A DNA stretch of 64,000 nt from Pseudomonas protegens (GTDB lineage Bacteria; Pseudomonadota; Gammaproteobacteria; Pseudomonadales; Pseudomonadaceae). The notes under the pieces were generated by a model, which was not told the DNA's origin, ran no database searches, and worked only from the letters and a program-made list of their open reading frames with translations. The stretch lies in contig NZ_CP060201.1 of NCBI RefSeq assembly GCF_013407925.2, positions 2,480,001 to 2,544,000 of the forward strand. Reading direction: 5' to 3'. The translations under genes and the position numbers were made by a program. This document shows positions 1 to 9,363 of this stretch, piece after piece. Numbering within the stretch: the stretch's first letter is position 1; each line of letters begins with the position of its first letter.

Positions 1-180
1 CTCGGTCAGGTCGCTCTTGATCCGTGGATCATCGGGGCGGTATTGCAGGGCGGGTTCTTTCCAGCTCCAGCTGCGGTAGGCGCCAAAGTCCCGGCTGGCG
101 TCGAAATCATGGTTGACCTGGTTGGCGGCGCAGGCACTGAGCAAGGCGGCGCATACCAGTAACGCGATTCGATGGAACAT
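1..180 (-). CDS. DUF4136-type lipoprotein, 5' part only
   Basis: Only the first 60 codons lie in the window; the gene runs off the left edge. The protein starts MFHRIALLVCAALLSAC, a classic lipoprotein signal with the lipobox LSAC, so the mature protein should be lipid-anchored in the envelope. The following stretch NHDFDASRDFGAYRSWSW is typical of the start of DUF4136 proteins, whose role is unknown. The next gene upstream on the same strand (217-825) encodes another lipoprotein of the same general kind, 36 bases away, so the two are probably co-transcribed. Assignment to DUF4136 is from sequence resemblance only. Confidence 0.75.
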   Translation of the reverse strand, partial: MFHRIALLVCAALLSACAANQVNHDFDASRDFGAYRSWSWKEPALQYRPDDPRIKSDLTE

Positions 181-216
181 GCTGTTTCTCCGATTCAAGA
201 ACAACCACCGGTGGTC

Positions 217-825
217 CTAACTGGGAGGATAGGCCGCCATTGCCTTTTGCACCGCTTCACGCAAGGCGTCGGCCCGCTCGCTGAGGCTGCCGCGGCTGCT
301 GGTTTCGGCGCTGGCGCTCCAGACCGGCTGGCCGCTGGCGCCGTCATACAGATTGACCCGAACCACCACCACTTCGACCTCGTAGGTGCGCACCACCGGC
401 ACGCTGCCGTACATGCCGTAGCCCGGGCCATAACGGTTATAACCGCCGTAGCCGCCATAACCGTAGTCGTCCTGGACCTGGCGCAGGCGCTTCTCCAGGT
501 GCAGGTCGGCACTGACCCACAGGTCCGCCGGGCGCTGGTCCAGTACGGGGCGCAAACCCCGCTGATCCAGAGCGTTGCTCACCGCCTCGGCAATCTGCGC
601 CGAATCGGCCCAGGCCGAGCCGTTGGGCAGGCGCCCATTGAGCCAGGCCCAGTTGCGGTAGCGTCCGTAATCGCGCTGCGGCGCCGGGTAGGCGCTGCGA
701 TCGAAGGTGTTGGCCGCTTGCGGCGGCGCCGGCGGCATAGGGTTGCTGCTGGCGACGTAGGGGTTGCTGCCCTGACAGGCGGCAAGCCCCGAACACAGGA
801 AGATCAGACCCAGGCGGCGTTTCAT
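217..825 (-). CDS. DUF4136-type lipoprotein
   Basis: A 202-residue protein. The start [17 protein letters not shown] was chosen because it gives a short signal peptide ending in a lipobox (LAAC); the open frame continues upstream without a signal-like start. The middle reads [16 protein letters not shown], as in DUF4136 proteins, followed by a conserved beta-rich region and a Gly/Tyr-rich loop around residues 115-135 ([18 protein letters not shown]). Its C-terminal part ([17 protein letters not shown] and the ADALREAV helix) is common in this family. Function is unknown; an outer-membrane lipoprotein is likely. It precedes the similar lipoprotein gene at 1-180 on the same strand. Confidence 0.8.
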   Translation of the reverse strand: MKRRLGLIFLCSGLAACQGSNPYVASSNPMPPAPPQAANTFDRSAYPAPQRDYGRYRNWAWLNGRLPNGSAWADSAQIAEAVSNALDQRGLRPVLDQRPADLWVSADLHLEKRLRQVQDDYGYGGYGGYNRYGPGYGMYGSVPVVRTYEVEVVVVRVNLYDGASGQPVWSASAETSSRGSLSERADALREAVQKAMAAYPPS

Positions 826-836
826 TGCGCACTCCG

Positions 837-1586
837 TTAGACCGGCCGGCACAGCCAATGCAGATAACGCCCAAGGCCGGCGAAACTTGGGTGTCGGCGG
901 TGAGCCAGTTCCATTTCCAACAGGTCCGTCAGCTCGGCCCGAGCCTGGAACTCCACCGGCATGTAATCGTGGAAAACCCGCACTCCGCTCTGGGTTTCGA
1001 CTCGCCACAAGCCATCAAGTTGCGCCGCCAGCTCGCGCGGATCAAGCGGTTGTTGCGGGGTCAGGCTCTGCTTTTCGCCGGCCATGTCGTTCTTGCGCAT
1101 CTTGCGGAAATGGCCCTTGAGCAGGTTGCGATAGACCAGCGCATCGCGGTTGTAGAAGGCCAGGGACAACCAGCCATCGACGCGGGTCAACTGGTGCAAC
1201 ACCGGCAGGATCGCGTGGGGCTCGGCCAGCCATTCGAGCACCGCATGGCAGAGCACCAGGTCGTAGGGTTCGGTCAGTTGCCCCAGCAGTTCCTGCCAGG
1301 GCGCCTGGATGAAGGTCGCCGGCTGCCCGGCCTCGGCAAAGCGCTGGCGGGCGCCTTCGAGCATCGGCGCGGCGGGCTCGGCCAGGGTCACCTGGTGCCC
1401 GCGCTGGGCCAGCCACAGGGACATGTGCCCCAGGCCCGCACCGATATCCAGCACCCGCAGCGGCCGCTCGGGCAGGCTTTCCTTGAGGTCGGCCTGGAGC
1501 ACCGCGAGGCGGATCGCGCCCTTGGCGCCGCCATAGATCTTCTCGGCGAAACGGGTCGCCAGCTGGTCGAAATGCCGGTCGCTCAT
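837..1586 (-). CDS. cmoM: tRNA 5-carboxymethoxyuridine methyltransferase CmoM
   Basis: A 249-residue class I SAM-dependent methyltransferase. Motif I is visible as [12 protein letters not shown] (about residues 45-56), with the acidic end of strand beta2 in [10 protein letters not shown]. The N-terminus [20 protein letters not shown] and the internal segment [17 protein letters not shown] match the CmoM (formerly SmtA) family. CmoM methylates the carboxyl group of cmo5U at the wobble position of certain tRNAs to give mcmo5U. The start is set by an ATGA overlap with the stop of the upstream MazG-like gene, so the two are translationally coupled. The longer upstream frame has no signal of being used. 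Confidence 0.82.
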   Translation of the reverse strand: MSDRHFDQLATRFAEKIYGGAKGAIRLAVLQADLKESLPERPLRVLDIGAGLGHMSLWLAQRGHQVTLAEPAAPMLEGARQRFAEAGQPATFIQAPWQELLGQLTEPYDLVLCHAVLEWLAEPHAILPVLHQLTRVDGWLSLAFYNRDALVYRNLLKGHFRKMRKNDMAGEKQSLTPQQPLDPRELAAQLDGLWRVETQSGVRVFHDYMPVEFQARAELTDLLEMELAHRRHPSFAGLGRYLHWLCRPV

Positions 1587-1888
1587 GAGCAGAACCGCCG
1601 TTCGCTGTCCGCCAGCTTGCTGCGCACCACCTGGTCCATGTCCAGCCCCAATTCGCTGCACAGCAACAGCAGGTAGAGGACGATGTCGCCCACTTCCTGG
1701 CCGGCATGGGCCAGCTTGTCCGCCGGCAGTTGCCGCGACTGGTCCTCGGTCAGCCACTGGAAGATTTCCACCAGTTCGGCCATTTCGACGCTGGCGGCCA
1801 TGGCCAGGTTCTTCGGGCTGTGAAATTGCCGCCAGTCGTTGCGGTCACGGATGGCGTGCAGGCGTTGGGTCAGTTGCTCTAGGTTCAT
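1583..1888 (-). CDS. MazG-like nucleotide pyrophosphohydrolase
   Basis: A 101-residue all-alpha NTP pyrophosphatase. The metal-binding signature is visible as EMAELVEIFQWL (the ExxE part) followed by EVGDIVLYLLLL (the ExxD part), the arrangement of MazG and dCTPase-type enzymes. Such proteins hydrolyse non-canonical or excess nucleoside triphosphates to monophosphates and clean the nucleotide pool; the exact substrate cannot be read from sequence. ATG at 1888 has a GGAGA-type ribosome site just upstream on the minus strand. Its stop overlaps the cmoM start by four bases (ATGA), indicating a two-gene operon. Confidence 0.85.
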   Translation of the reverse strand: MNLEQLTQRLHAIRDRNDWRQFHSPKNLAMAASVEMAELVEIFQWLTEDQSRQLPADKLAHAGQEVGDIVLYLLLLCSELGLDMDQVVRSKLADSERRFCS

Positions 1889-1944
1889 CGGGGTCTCCTG
1901 AAGGCGTATAGCTTCCGGGGGATGGGCGTGGGACGCAAGAGCGC

Positions 1945-1968
1945 TTTCGCCGGCCGGTCGGCTCCTAC
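1945..1968. repeat. REP sequence (single copy)
   Basis: The bases TTTCGCCGGCCGGTCGGCTC followed by CTAC match the REP family seen many times in this window (core GCTCCTAC preceded by a short GC palindrome). It sits between the divergent MazG-like gene and the small membrane protein gene. Confidence 0.75.
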
Positions 1969-2072
1969 AGAATGTGCCCGCCCTGGCAGCTTCTATGCTT
2001 GGCAGGGAACTCGCCACGGGCATCCATGGCCCAAGGCTCAGCTCAGGCCCCTTCTTTGATCAGGACGCATCC

Positions 2073-2366
2073 ATGCAGGTAGAAAGTTTCTTCGAATGGC
2101 TTGGCCAGGCCATAGGTTCGGTCATCCGCTTCATCGTCGACCTGCTCAGCGGGTTGTTCGGCAGCCTGACCCACGCCGGCGGCAATTTCGTCGATGGCCT
2201 GGCCCGGGCCCTGGGCATGGACACTTCGATCGTCAGCATCATCGGCCTGATCATCGGCCTGATGTTTCTCTACTGGGCGATCCGCGCCTTCATGCGCGCC
2301 TCGATCCTCCTCGGCATCATCTGGCTGGTGCTGGGCCTGTGGCTGCTGAGCTGGATCATCCACTGA
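2073..2366 (+). CDS. Small membrane protein of unknown function
   Basis: A 97-residue hydrophobic protein starting MQVESFFEWLGQAIGSVIRF. It shows an amphipathic or membrane-associated N-terminal stretch (about residues 10-30) and two likely transmembrane helices near residues 52-68 (IVSIIGLIIGLMFLYWA) and 72-92 (MRASILLGIIWLVLGLWLLSW). No catalytic motif or known family is recognised. The ATG at 2073 was preferred to upstream in-frame starts because those would add a polar, REP-derived leader. It stands alone between a divergent gene and the downstream MATE gene 67 bases away, so it could share a promoter with that exporter. Confidence 0.65.
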   Translation: MQVESFFEWLGQAIGSVIRFIVDLLSGLFGSLTHAGGNFVDGLARALGMDTSIVSIIGLIIGLMFLYWAIRAFMRASILLGIIWLVLGLWLLSWIIH

Positions 2367-2433
2367 GGCCGCGCTAAAACCTCGGCGCATCCTGGCGCCG
2401 GGGCTACAATGCCGGCTCTCGCAAGGAGCCCGC

Positions 2434-3780
2434 ATGTCCCCCCTGATCACCGATTGGCGTCATCGCCCCACCCATCGCCGCGTCTGGGCCCTGGCCGCGC
2501 CGATGATCCTGTCGAATATTTCCGTGCCCCTGGTGGCCCTTGTGGACAGCACCGTGATCGGCCACCTGCCCCATGCCCATCAACTGGGTGCGGTGGCAGT
2601 CGGCGCCAGCCTCTACACCTTCCTGGCCTGGGCCATGGGCTTCTTGCGCATGGGGGCCACGGGGTTCGCCGCCCAGGCCGCCGGCCGCGGCGACGGCGCA
2701 GCCCTGCGCCAGATCCTGCTCCAGGGGCTGCTGCTGGCCCTGGGCCTGGCACTGCTGCTGGGAGCGATCGGCGTGCCGCTGAGCGGCGCGGCCCTGCACC
2801 TGATGCAACCCTCGGCGGGCCTGGACCAGATGACCCGGGCATTTTTCCACACCCGCCTGCTGGGCCTGCCCGCGGCCCTGGCCAGCTTCGCCCTGGTGGG
2901 CTGGTTCCTCGGCACCCAGAATGCCCGGGCGCCGTTGGCCATCCTGCTGAGCACCAACCTGGTGAACATCGCCCTCAACCTGTGGTTCGTCCTCGGTCTG
3001 GACTGGGGCGTGGTGGGTTCGGCGCGGGCCTCGGTGATCGCCGAATGGACCGGCGCCCTGATCGGCCTGGCCATGACCCGGCCGGCCCTGCGCGCCTACC
3101 CGGGACAAATCGCCTGGGCCGCATTGCGCCGCTGGCAAAGCTGGCGCCCGCTGCTGGCGGTGAACCGCGACATCTTCATTCGCAGCCTGGCCCTGCAATC
3201 GGTGTTTTTCCTGATCACCGTGCAAGGCGCCCGCCTCGGGGATGCCACGGTGGCGGCCAATGCCCTGCTGCTCAATGGCCTGTTGCTCACCGCCCACGCC
3301 CTGGACGGTCTGGCCCACGCGGTGGAAGCCCTGTGCGGCCACGCCATAGGAGCCCATGACCGCCGGGCCCTGCGTCGTTCGCTGGTGGTGGCCGGTGGCT
3401 GGTCATTGCTGGCCAGCTTGGGATTCGCGCTGATGTTCTTGCTAGCTGGCCACCTGTTCATCGAAATGCAGACCGACATTGCCGAAGTCCGCCAGACCGC
3501 CTTCACCTACCTGCCCTACCTTGCCGTACTGCCCATGATCGCGGTCTGGAGCTACCTGCTCGATGGCTTGTTCATCGGCGCCACCCGGGCCCGGGAAATG
3601 CGCAACGGCATGCTCCTCACCGTGCTCCTGCTGCTGCCCTTTGCCTGGGCCCTGCAAGGCTTTGGCAACCACGGCCTGTGGCTGAGTTTCTTATTGTTCA
3701 TGCTCTTGCGCAGCCTGACCCTGGGCGCCTTCGCCTGGCAGCTGGAGCGGCGCGACGCCTGGTTTTCCGGGGTTCACTGA
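2434..3780 (+). CDS. dinF: MATE family (DinF-type) multidrug efflux transporter
   Basis: A 448-residue polytopic inner-membrane protein with about twelve hydrophobic segments in two halves, the usual MATE length. The N-terminus RVWALAAPMILSNISVPLVALVD is the MatE motif with the membrane-embedded Asp, and the middle GWFLGTQNARAPLAI and LNLWFVLGLDWGVVGSA segments resemble the DinF subgroup. MATE proteins export cationic or aromatic compounds in exchange for sodium ions or protons; substrates here are unknown. A good AAGGAG ribosome site precedes the ATG at 2434. The last 7 bases overlap tail-to-tail with the esterase gene on the opposite strand, so transcription of the two is convergent. Confidence 0.85.
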   Translation: MSPLITDWRHRPTHRRVWALAAPMILSNISVPLVALVDSTVIGHLPHAHQLGAVAVGASLYTFLAWAMGFLRMGATGFAAQAAGRGDGAALRQILLQGLLLALGLALLLGAIGVPLSGAALHLMQPSAGLDQMTRAFFHTRLLGLPAALASFALVGWFLGTQNARAPLAILLSTNLVNIALNLWFVLGLDWGVVGSARASVIAEWTGALIGLAMTRPALRAYPGQIAWAALRRWQSWRPLLAVNRDIFIRSLALQSVFFLITVQGARLGDATVAANALLLNGLLLTAHALDGLAHAVEALCGHAIGAHDRRALRRSLVVAGGWSLLASLGFALMFLLAGHLFIEMQTDIAEVRQTAFTYLPYLAVLPMIAVWSYLLDGLFIGATRAREMRNGMLLTVLLLLPFAWALQGFGNHGLWLSFLLFMLLRSLTLGAFAWQLERRDAWFSGVH

Positions 3781-4643
3781 GTCGACTCGACAAAGCCGCT
3801 GACCCGATCCAGTACCGGCGCCAGCCCACGCAAGGGGCGGGACAGGGCGGCCACCAGGGTGGCGTGATTGGTGCGGGAAAAATAAAACTCCTGCACCGGC
3901 ACACCCGCCGCGCGCAGTTTGTTGGCCAGGCCACCGGTATTGCGCTGCGGGTTGACCAGCGAATCCTGGTTGGAAGCGATCAACAGCGCTGGCGGCGCGC
4001 CCTGGCTGACGTGATTGATCGGCTGCGAATCCGGCGGCGAATCGGGGTAGAAAAACACCGGACGCACCTCCAGGTTGCGAATGGGAAGAAAGTCATAGGG
4101 CCCGGCCAGGCCGATCCAGCCCTTGATGATTTGCGGCGTCAGCCCGACCTCTCCCAGAAAGCGCGGATCCAGCGCCAACATCGCGGCGTTGTAGGCCCCG
4201 GAGCTGTGCCCCATCAGGAACAGGCGCTGAGGATCGGCGCCAAAGCCGCCGATGTGCTCATGGGTCCAGGCCACGGCGCGGGCCGCGTCCTCGAGAAAGG
4301 CCGGGTAACGCACCTGTGGATAAAGCCGGTAGTCCGCCAGCACCACCACCATGCCCCGTGAGGCCAGGGCCTCGCCGACAAAGTCGTAGTCCGCGCGCGA
4401 GCCGCTGTTCCAACTGCCACCGTAGAAGAACACCACCACCGGAGCCCCCGCAGCCGCCTGCCGCGGCTGATAGACATCGAGCTTCTGCCGTGGATCGCTG
4501 CCGTAGGCAATGTCCGGGGTCTTGATGAAGGTGCTGCCGGGGGTCAGGGAGTTGAGCAGCTTGAGCGGCGAACAGGCCGCCAGCACGCCGATCAACAACC
4601 CGCCGAACAACAGCCGCCAGGTGCCGCGTATTGCATTGCTCAT
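3774..4643 (-). CDS. Lipoprotein alpha/beta hydrolase (carboxylesterase-like)
   Basis: A 289-residue protein. The start at 4643 gives a hydrophobic leader ending in the lipobox LAAC (about residue 24), so it is probably a membrane-anchored lipoprotein. The hydrolase fold is shown by the oxyanion-loop segment VVVFFYGGSWNSG, the nucleophile elbow GHSSGAYNA (serine about residue 143) and a late histidine in TNHATLV. This pattern fits the esterase/BD-FAE group related to NlhH and para-nitrobenzyl esterases, acting on small esters. The natural substrate is unknown. It converges with and slightly overlaps the MATE gene, and a terminator for speA lies upstream of it. Confidence 0.8.
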   Translation of the reverse strand: MSNAIRGTWRLLFGGLLIGVLAACSPLKLLNSLTPGSTFIKTPDIAYGSDPRQKLDVYQPRQAAAGAPVVVFFYGGSWNSGSRADYDFVGEALASRGMVVVLADYRLYPQVRYPAFLEDAARAVAWTHEHIGGFGADPQRLFLMGHSSGAYNAAMLALDPRFLGEVGLTPQIIKGWIGLAGPYDFLPIRNLEVRPVFFYPDSPPDSQPINHVSQGAPPALLIASNQDSLVNPQRNTGGLANKLRAAGVPVQEFYFSRTNHATLVAALSRPLRGLAPVLDRVSGFVESTQ

Positions 4644-4710
4644 CGCTCCTCCCGTCTGCCTTGCGCTTTGCACAGCTGTGTTCAGGCTAGCTGCAAAGGC
4701 TGTAGCGGGG

Positions 4711-4743
4711 ACAAAAAAAACCCACCGCATGCGGTGGGTTTTC
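4711..4743 (-). terminator. Rho-independent terminator of speA
   Basis: A perfect 11-bp inverted repeat AACCCACCGCA/TGCGGTGGGTT at 4719-4740 is followed, in the minus-strand direction, by a run of eight T (A on the plus strand at 4713-4720). It lies 18 bases after the speA stop codon. Confidence 0.93.
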
Positions 4744-4760
4744 AAGGCTTGCGCCGAGCG

Positions 4761-6674
<1,914 letters not shown>

Positions 6675-6809
6675 CGAAGTCCCCTATAAAGAAGTCATAG
6701 AGCGCCGCCCCAATCCGGGGTCGGCGCAGTCTAAAGAATGAAAATGACGATTAGCCTGCAAGCGCAATAGACCGCGCCTGCCGTGCTGAGTTTAGAAACC
6801 GTTCATGAA

Positions 6810-6895
6810 CAGGCTCTGTGAAAACCATGGGAGACGGCGCCGCGTCCTGAGCCAATCAAGACAGGGTCGAGTCAGAGGTGGTTTTCACAGAGGCT
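6810..6895. mobile_element. MITE-like element or long inverted repeat beside sui1
   Basis: The left arm CTCTGTGAAAACCA at 6814-6827 is the exact reverse complement of TGGTTTTCACAGAG at 6879-6892, and the match extends to 18 bp with one mismatch (6810-6827 against 6879-6896). The 51 bp between the arms have no reading frame. Short non-coding DNA with near-perfect terminal repeats is the layout of a MITE; the repeat resembles ends of some bacterial insertion sequences, but I cannot name one. No target duplication is obvious. It touches the sui1 stop codon and could act as that gene's 3' hairpin. Confidence 0.45.
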
Positions 6896-6896
6896 G

Positions 6897-7268
6897 CTAG
6901 CCGCCGGACTTCTTCGCCTTGAAACCGTGCTTGACCAGTTCGGCCAAGAGTAGCTCGACATGGTCGCCCTGGATTTCAATGACGCCGTCTTTCAGCGCGC
7001 CACCGGTGCCACAGCGCTTCTTCAACGTGGTGGCAAGTTCCTTGAGGGCGTCTTCGGCCAGGGGCACGCCGGTGATGGTGGTCACCGTCTTGCCGCCACG
7101 GCCCTTGCTTTCGCGACGCACGCGAGCAATGCCGTCGCCGGCCGGAATCACGGTTTGTTTGCAGATACAGGCGGCCACCGGCTGGCTACAGTCCGGGCAA
7201 TGTCGACCTGCGTCGGTGGAAAACACCAGGCCACCAAGGGCGGCGAAGGATGCGGCTTTTTTGGCCAC
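6897..7268 (-). CDS. SUI1/eIF1-type translation factor (YciH-like)
   Basis: A 123-residue protein of the bacterial SUI1 family, related to eukaryotic initiation factor eIF1 and to E. coli YciH, thought to influence start-site fidelity on the 30S subunit. An N-terminal cysteine cluster CPDCSQPVAACIC may bind zinc. The SUI1 core includes GRGGKTVTTITG, LKKRCGTGGALKDG and EIQGDH, and it ends KAKKSGG. The start is taken as GTG at 7268 because an AGAGGA ribosome site lies six bases upstream and the protein then begins (M)AKKAASFAALGGLVFS, as in relatives. An upstream hairpin and possible promoter lie in its leader. Confidence 0.9.
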   Translation of the reverse strand: MAKKAASFAALGGLVFSTDAGRHCPDCSQPVAACICKQTVIPAGDGIARVRRESKGRGGKTVTTITGVPLAEDALKELATTLKKRCGTGGALKDGVIEIQGDHVELLLAELVKHGFKAKKSGG

Positions 7269-7361
7269 CGGCAATCCTCTTGGGAGGACAAAGACTGGTC
7301 GAAGCACATGGCGGTGCCATCGACCGCGAAGCCCCACTCAGGCAGGGGCAGCGCTACTGGG

Positions 7362-7390
7362 CCGGCGGCGCTTGCAACAAGCGCCGCCGG
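7362..7390. other. Perfect 13-bp hairpin in the sui1 leader
   Basis: CCGGCGGCGCTTG, a three-base loop CAA, and CAAGCGCCGCCGG form a perfect stem. It lies between the nudix stop and the sui1 start, inside the likely 5' leader of sui1 on the minus strand. There is no T-run after it in either direction, so it is not a classic intrinsic terminator; it may be an RNA structure or a palindromic site. Confidence 0.6.
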
Positions 7391-7410
7391 TTCAGCTTGA
7401 AAAGTCGCGC

Positions 7411-7439
7411 AGTGTAACGGCAAAAAGCCCGGTTGCTAA
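7411..7439 (-). promoter_or_regulatory. Possible sigma-70 promoter for sui1
   Basis: On the minus strand TTAGCA (7434-7439) and TACACT (7411-7416) are 17 bases apart, an acceptable though weak -35/-10 pair, upstream of the hairpin and the sui1 GTG. This is a by-eye call. Confidence 0.3.
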
Positions 7440-7467
7440 GAGCCAATCAGCGTCAATTTATGCAACT

Positions 7468-8004
7468 TTAACGACGTCGCGCCAGATAGCGTTGCAAGGC
7501 GGCCAGGGAGTCCGGGCAATAGGGCTTTTCATGGATTTCCCGCAGCACCTGGTCCAGGGGAATGAAGCGCGCTTCAAGGACTTCTTCCGGCTGCAGGCGC
7601 AGCGGACCGTCCCAGACTGCGGAGAAGGCCGAACACCAGAGACGGTTGCCGGTGTCTTCGAAAAAAAAGTGATCGTGGGCGGTCAACTCGACCCCGCTTA
7701 CCCCCAGTTCCTCTTCCAGTTCTCGGGCGGCGGACTCGGCGTAGCTTTCCGTCGCCAGGACCATGCCGCCGGCGGCGACATCCCAATAACCCGGGTAGAT
7801 GGCCTTGCTCAGGGTGCGCCGGTGCACGCACAGCTCACCGGCGGAGTTGAACAGCATGATGTAGGTGCCACGGCCAATCAGGCCACGCTCGCGCAGCTCG
7901 GAACGGACCATGGCACCCAGCAGCTGGTCTTCGCCATCGACCCAGGCAATTTCTTCAGCATCGGAGGCTGCGCGGTGCGCGGCCTCTTTGTCGGTTGCGA
8001 CCAT
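7468..8004 (-). CDS. Nudix hydrolase (YfcD/IDI-like)
   Basis: A 178-residue Nudix protein. The Nudix box is seen as GGMVLATESYAESAARELEEELG (a G-x5-E-x7-REUxEExGU type motif; quoted region about residues 83-105, key residues RELEEEL). The flanking segments ERGLIGRGTYIMLFNSAGELCVHRR and SKAIYPGYWDVAAGG resemble the YfcD and isopentenyl-diphosphate isomerase-like branch. Such enzymes cleave nucleoside diphosphate derivatives or related pyrophosphates; the substrate is not known. ATG at 8004 comes three bases after the stop of the DUF2333 gene on the same strand, so the two form an operon. Confidence 0.87.
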   Translation of the reverse strand: MVATDKEAAHRAASDAEEIAWVDGEDQLLGAMVRSELRERGLIGRGTYIMLFNSAGELCVHRRTLSKAIYPGYWDVAAGGMVLATESYAESAARELEEELGVSGVELTAHDHFFFEDTGNRLWCSAFSAVWDGPLRLQPEEVLEARFIPLDQVLREIHEKPYCPDSLAALQRYLARRR

Positions 8005-8007
8005 GGA

Positions 8008-9075
8008 TCAGCCTTGATTGAGCAGTTGACGCAAGTCGATGACCGCCGCGTTGGCCCGGGAAATATAGTTGGCCATCACCAGCGAGTGGTTGGCCAGAAT
8101 GCCAAAGCCGCTGCCGTTGAGGATCATCGGGCTCCAGACCGGCTCCTGGGAGGCCTCCAGTTCACGGATGATCTGGCGCACGCTGACGGTGGCGTTCTTC
8201 TTCGCCAGCACGTCGGCAAAGTCCACTTCGATGGCGCGCAGCAGGTGGGACAGGGCCCAGGCCTGGCCACGGGCTTCGTAGAACACGTTGTCGATCTGCA
8301 TCCACGGCGTTTCCTCCAGCTCTTCGTCCACTTGCGGCACCTGGCCGGGGGCGAGCACTTCGGTTTTCAACGCGGTGTTGAGTTTGACCCGGCCAACACT
8401 GGCCGACAGGCGCTGAGACAGCGAACCCAGGCGCGTGCCGACATCACCCAGCCAGTTGTTCAAGTTGTCGGCACGGGCATAGAACTGTGCGGTCTTCTGG
8501 TTCGGATCGGACAGACGCGCCTGGTAGCGGCTCAGGGAGTTGATGCCTTCCTGGTACTCCGACTCGCTGGAGGGCAGGATCCAGCTCTTGTTGTCGAAGT
8601 TGAAGCGCGGCTCGGCCTTGGCCAGGTCAGCGTCTTCAGCGGACTGGGACTGGGAACGGGCGAAGTCCTTGCGCAGGGCGCGGGTCAGGTCGCGGACCTG
8701 GACCAGCACGCCGTATTCCCAGCTCGGCATGTTGTCCATCCACAGACCCGGTGGAAAACGGTCGTTGGAGATATAGCCACCCGGCTTGTCGAGCAAGGTG
8801 CTGGCCACGGTCTTCAGGGTTTCCACGGTGGTGTAGCCCACCACCATCTGCCGGCCTTCTTTCTCGGCGGCGATCTGGGCGTTCTGCTGGACCGGAAACA
8901 GCGCCGGTTCCTGGCTCCAGTACCAACCCAGGCCACCGGTCACCAGCAGGTACAGGCCCAGCAAGGTGGCCAGGGCGCGACTGAACAGCAGGCCACCAAA
9001 ATAGCTGCGTGTCGCCGACTTGGGTTGGGCAGCACGATCCGGCGCGCTGCCTGCGCGATTCTTCCAATCCAGCAT
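8008..9075 (-). CDS. DUF2333 family inner-membrane protein
   Basis: A 355-residue protein with a cytoplasmic N-terminal tail of about 30 residues, one transmembrane segment near residues 33-52 (ALATLLGLYLLVTGGLGWYW) and a large, mostly helical periplasmic domain. Conserved-looking stretches include KPGGYISNDRFPPGLWMDNMP, YEARGQAWALSHLLRAIEVDF and the C-terminal GILANHSLVMANYISRANAA. It corresponds to the pseudomonad DUF2333 family (PAO1 PA4842 by position, from memory). The function is unknown. The start has a good AAAGGAC ribosome site. It is the first gene of a two-gene operon with the nudix gene. Confidence 0.85.
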   Translation of the reverse strand: MLDWKNRAGSAPDRAAQPKSATRSYFGGLLFSRALATLLGLYLLVTGGLGWYWSQEPALFPVQQNAQIAAEKEGRQMVVGYTTVETLKTVASTLLDKPGGYISNDRFPPGLWMDNMPSWEYGVLVQVRDLTRALRKDFARSQSQSAEDADLAKAEPRFNFDNKSWILPSSESEYQEGINSLSRYQARLSDPNQKTAQFYARADNLNNWLGDVGTRLGSLSQRLSASVGRVKLNTALKTEVLAPGQVPQVDEELEETPWMQIDNVFYEARGQAWALSHLLRAIEVDFADVLAKKNATVSVRQIIRELEASQEPVWSPMILNGSGFGILANHSLVMANYISRANAAVIDLRQLLNQG

Positions 9076-9363
9076 GGCTATGTCCTTTCAATCACTTGGG
9101 TTCATCGGTTCGACCACAACCCTACTCCATCGTGCCTTGCCTTGACGGGATAAATCTTCCGGCAAATGCGCGTCGCGCAATGATTGCGAATCGGGCGATC
9201 ACTATAAATGAAGCACCGGCCAGAACCTATGCGACCAGTCGGTCAGGAACTGAATTGCGTCGCCTTGCACATTATTGACGCACGACACTCATGGGACGCA
9301 AAAGTGGTGCTAGCATAGAGCCACCAGTCGATCTCAGCATGCACCCTAACTAGTAGTCAGGAT

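Noticed and set aside
3774..3780. Seven-base tail overlap of the MATE and esterase genes as a regulatory feature.
   Set aside because: Short convergent overlaps are common in compact genomes; nothing else suggests function.
7362..7390. Intrinsic terminator for the nudix operon.
   Set aside because: The stem is perfect, but no T tract follows on the minus strand, so it is listed only as a hairpin.
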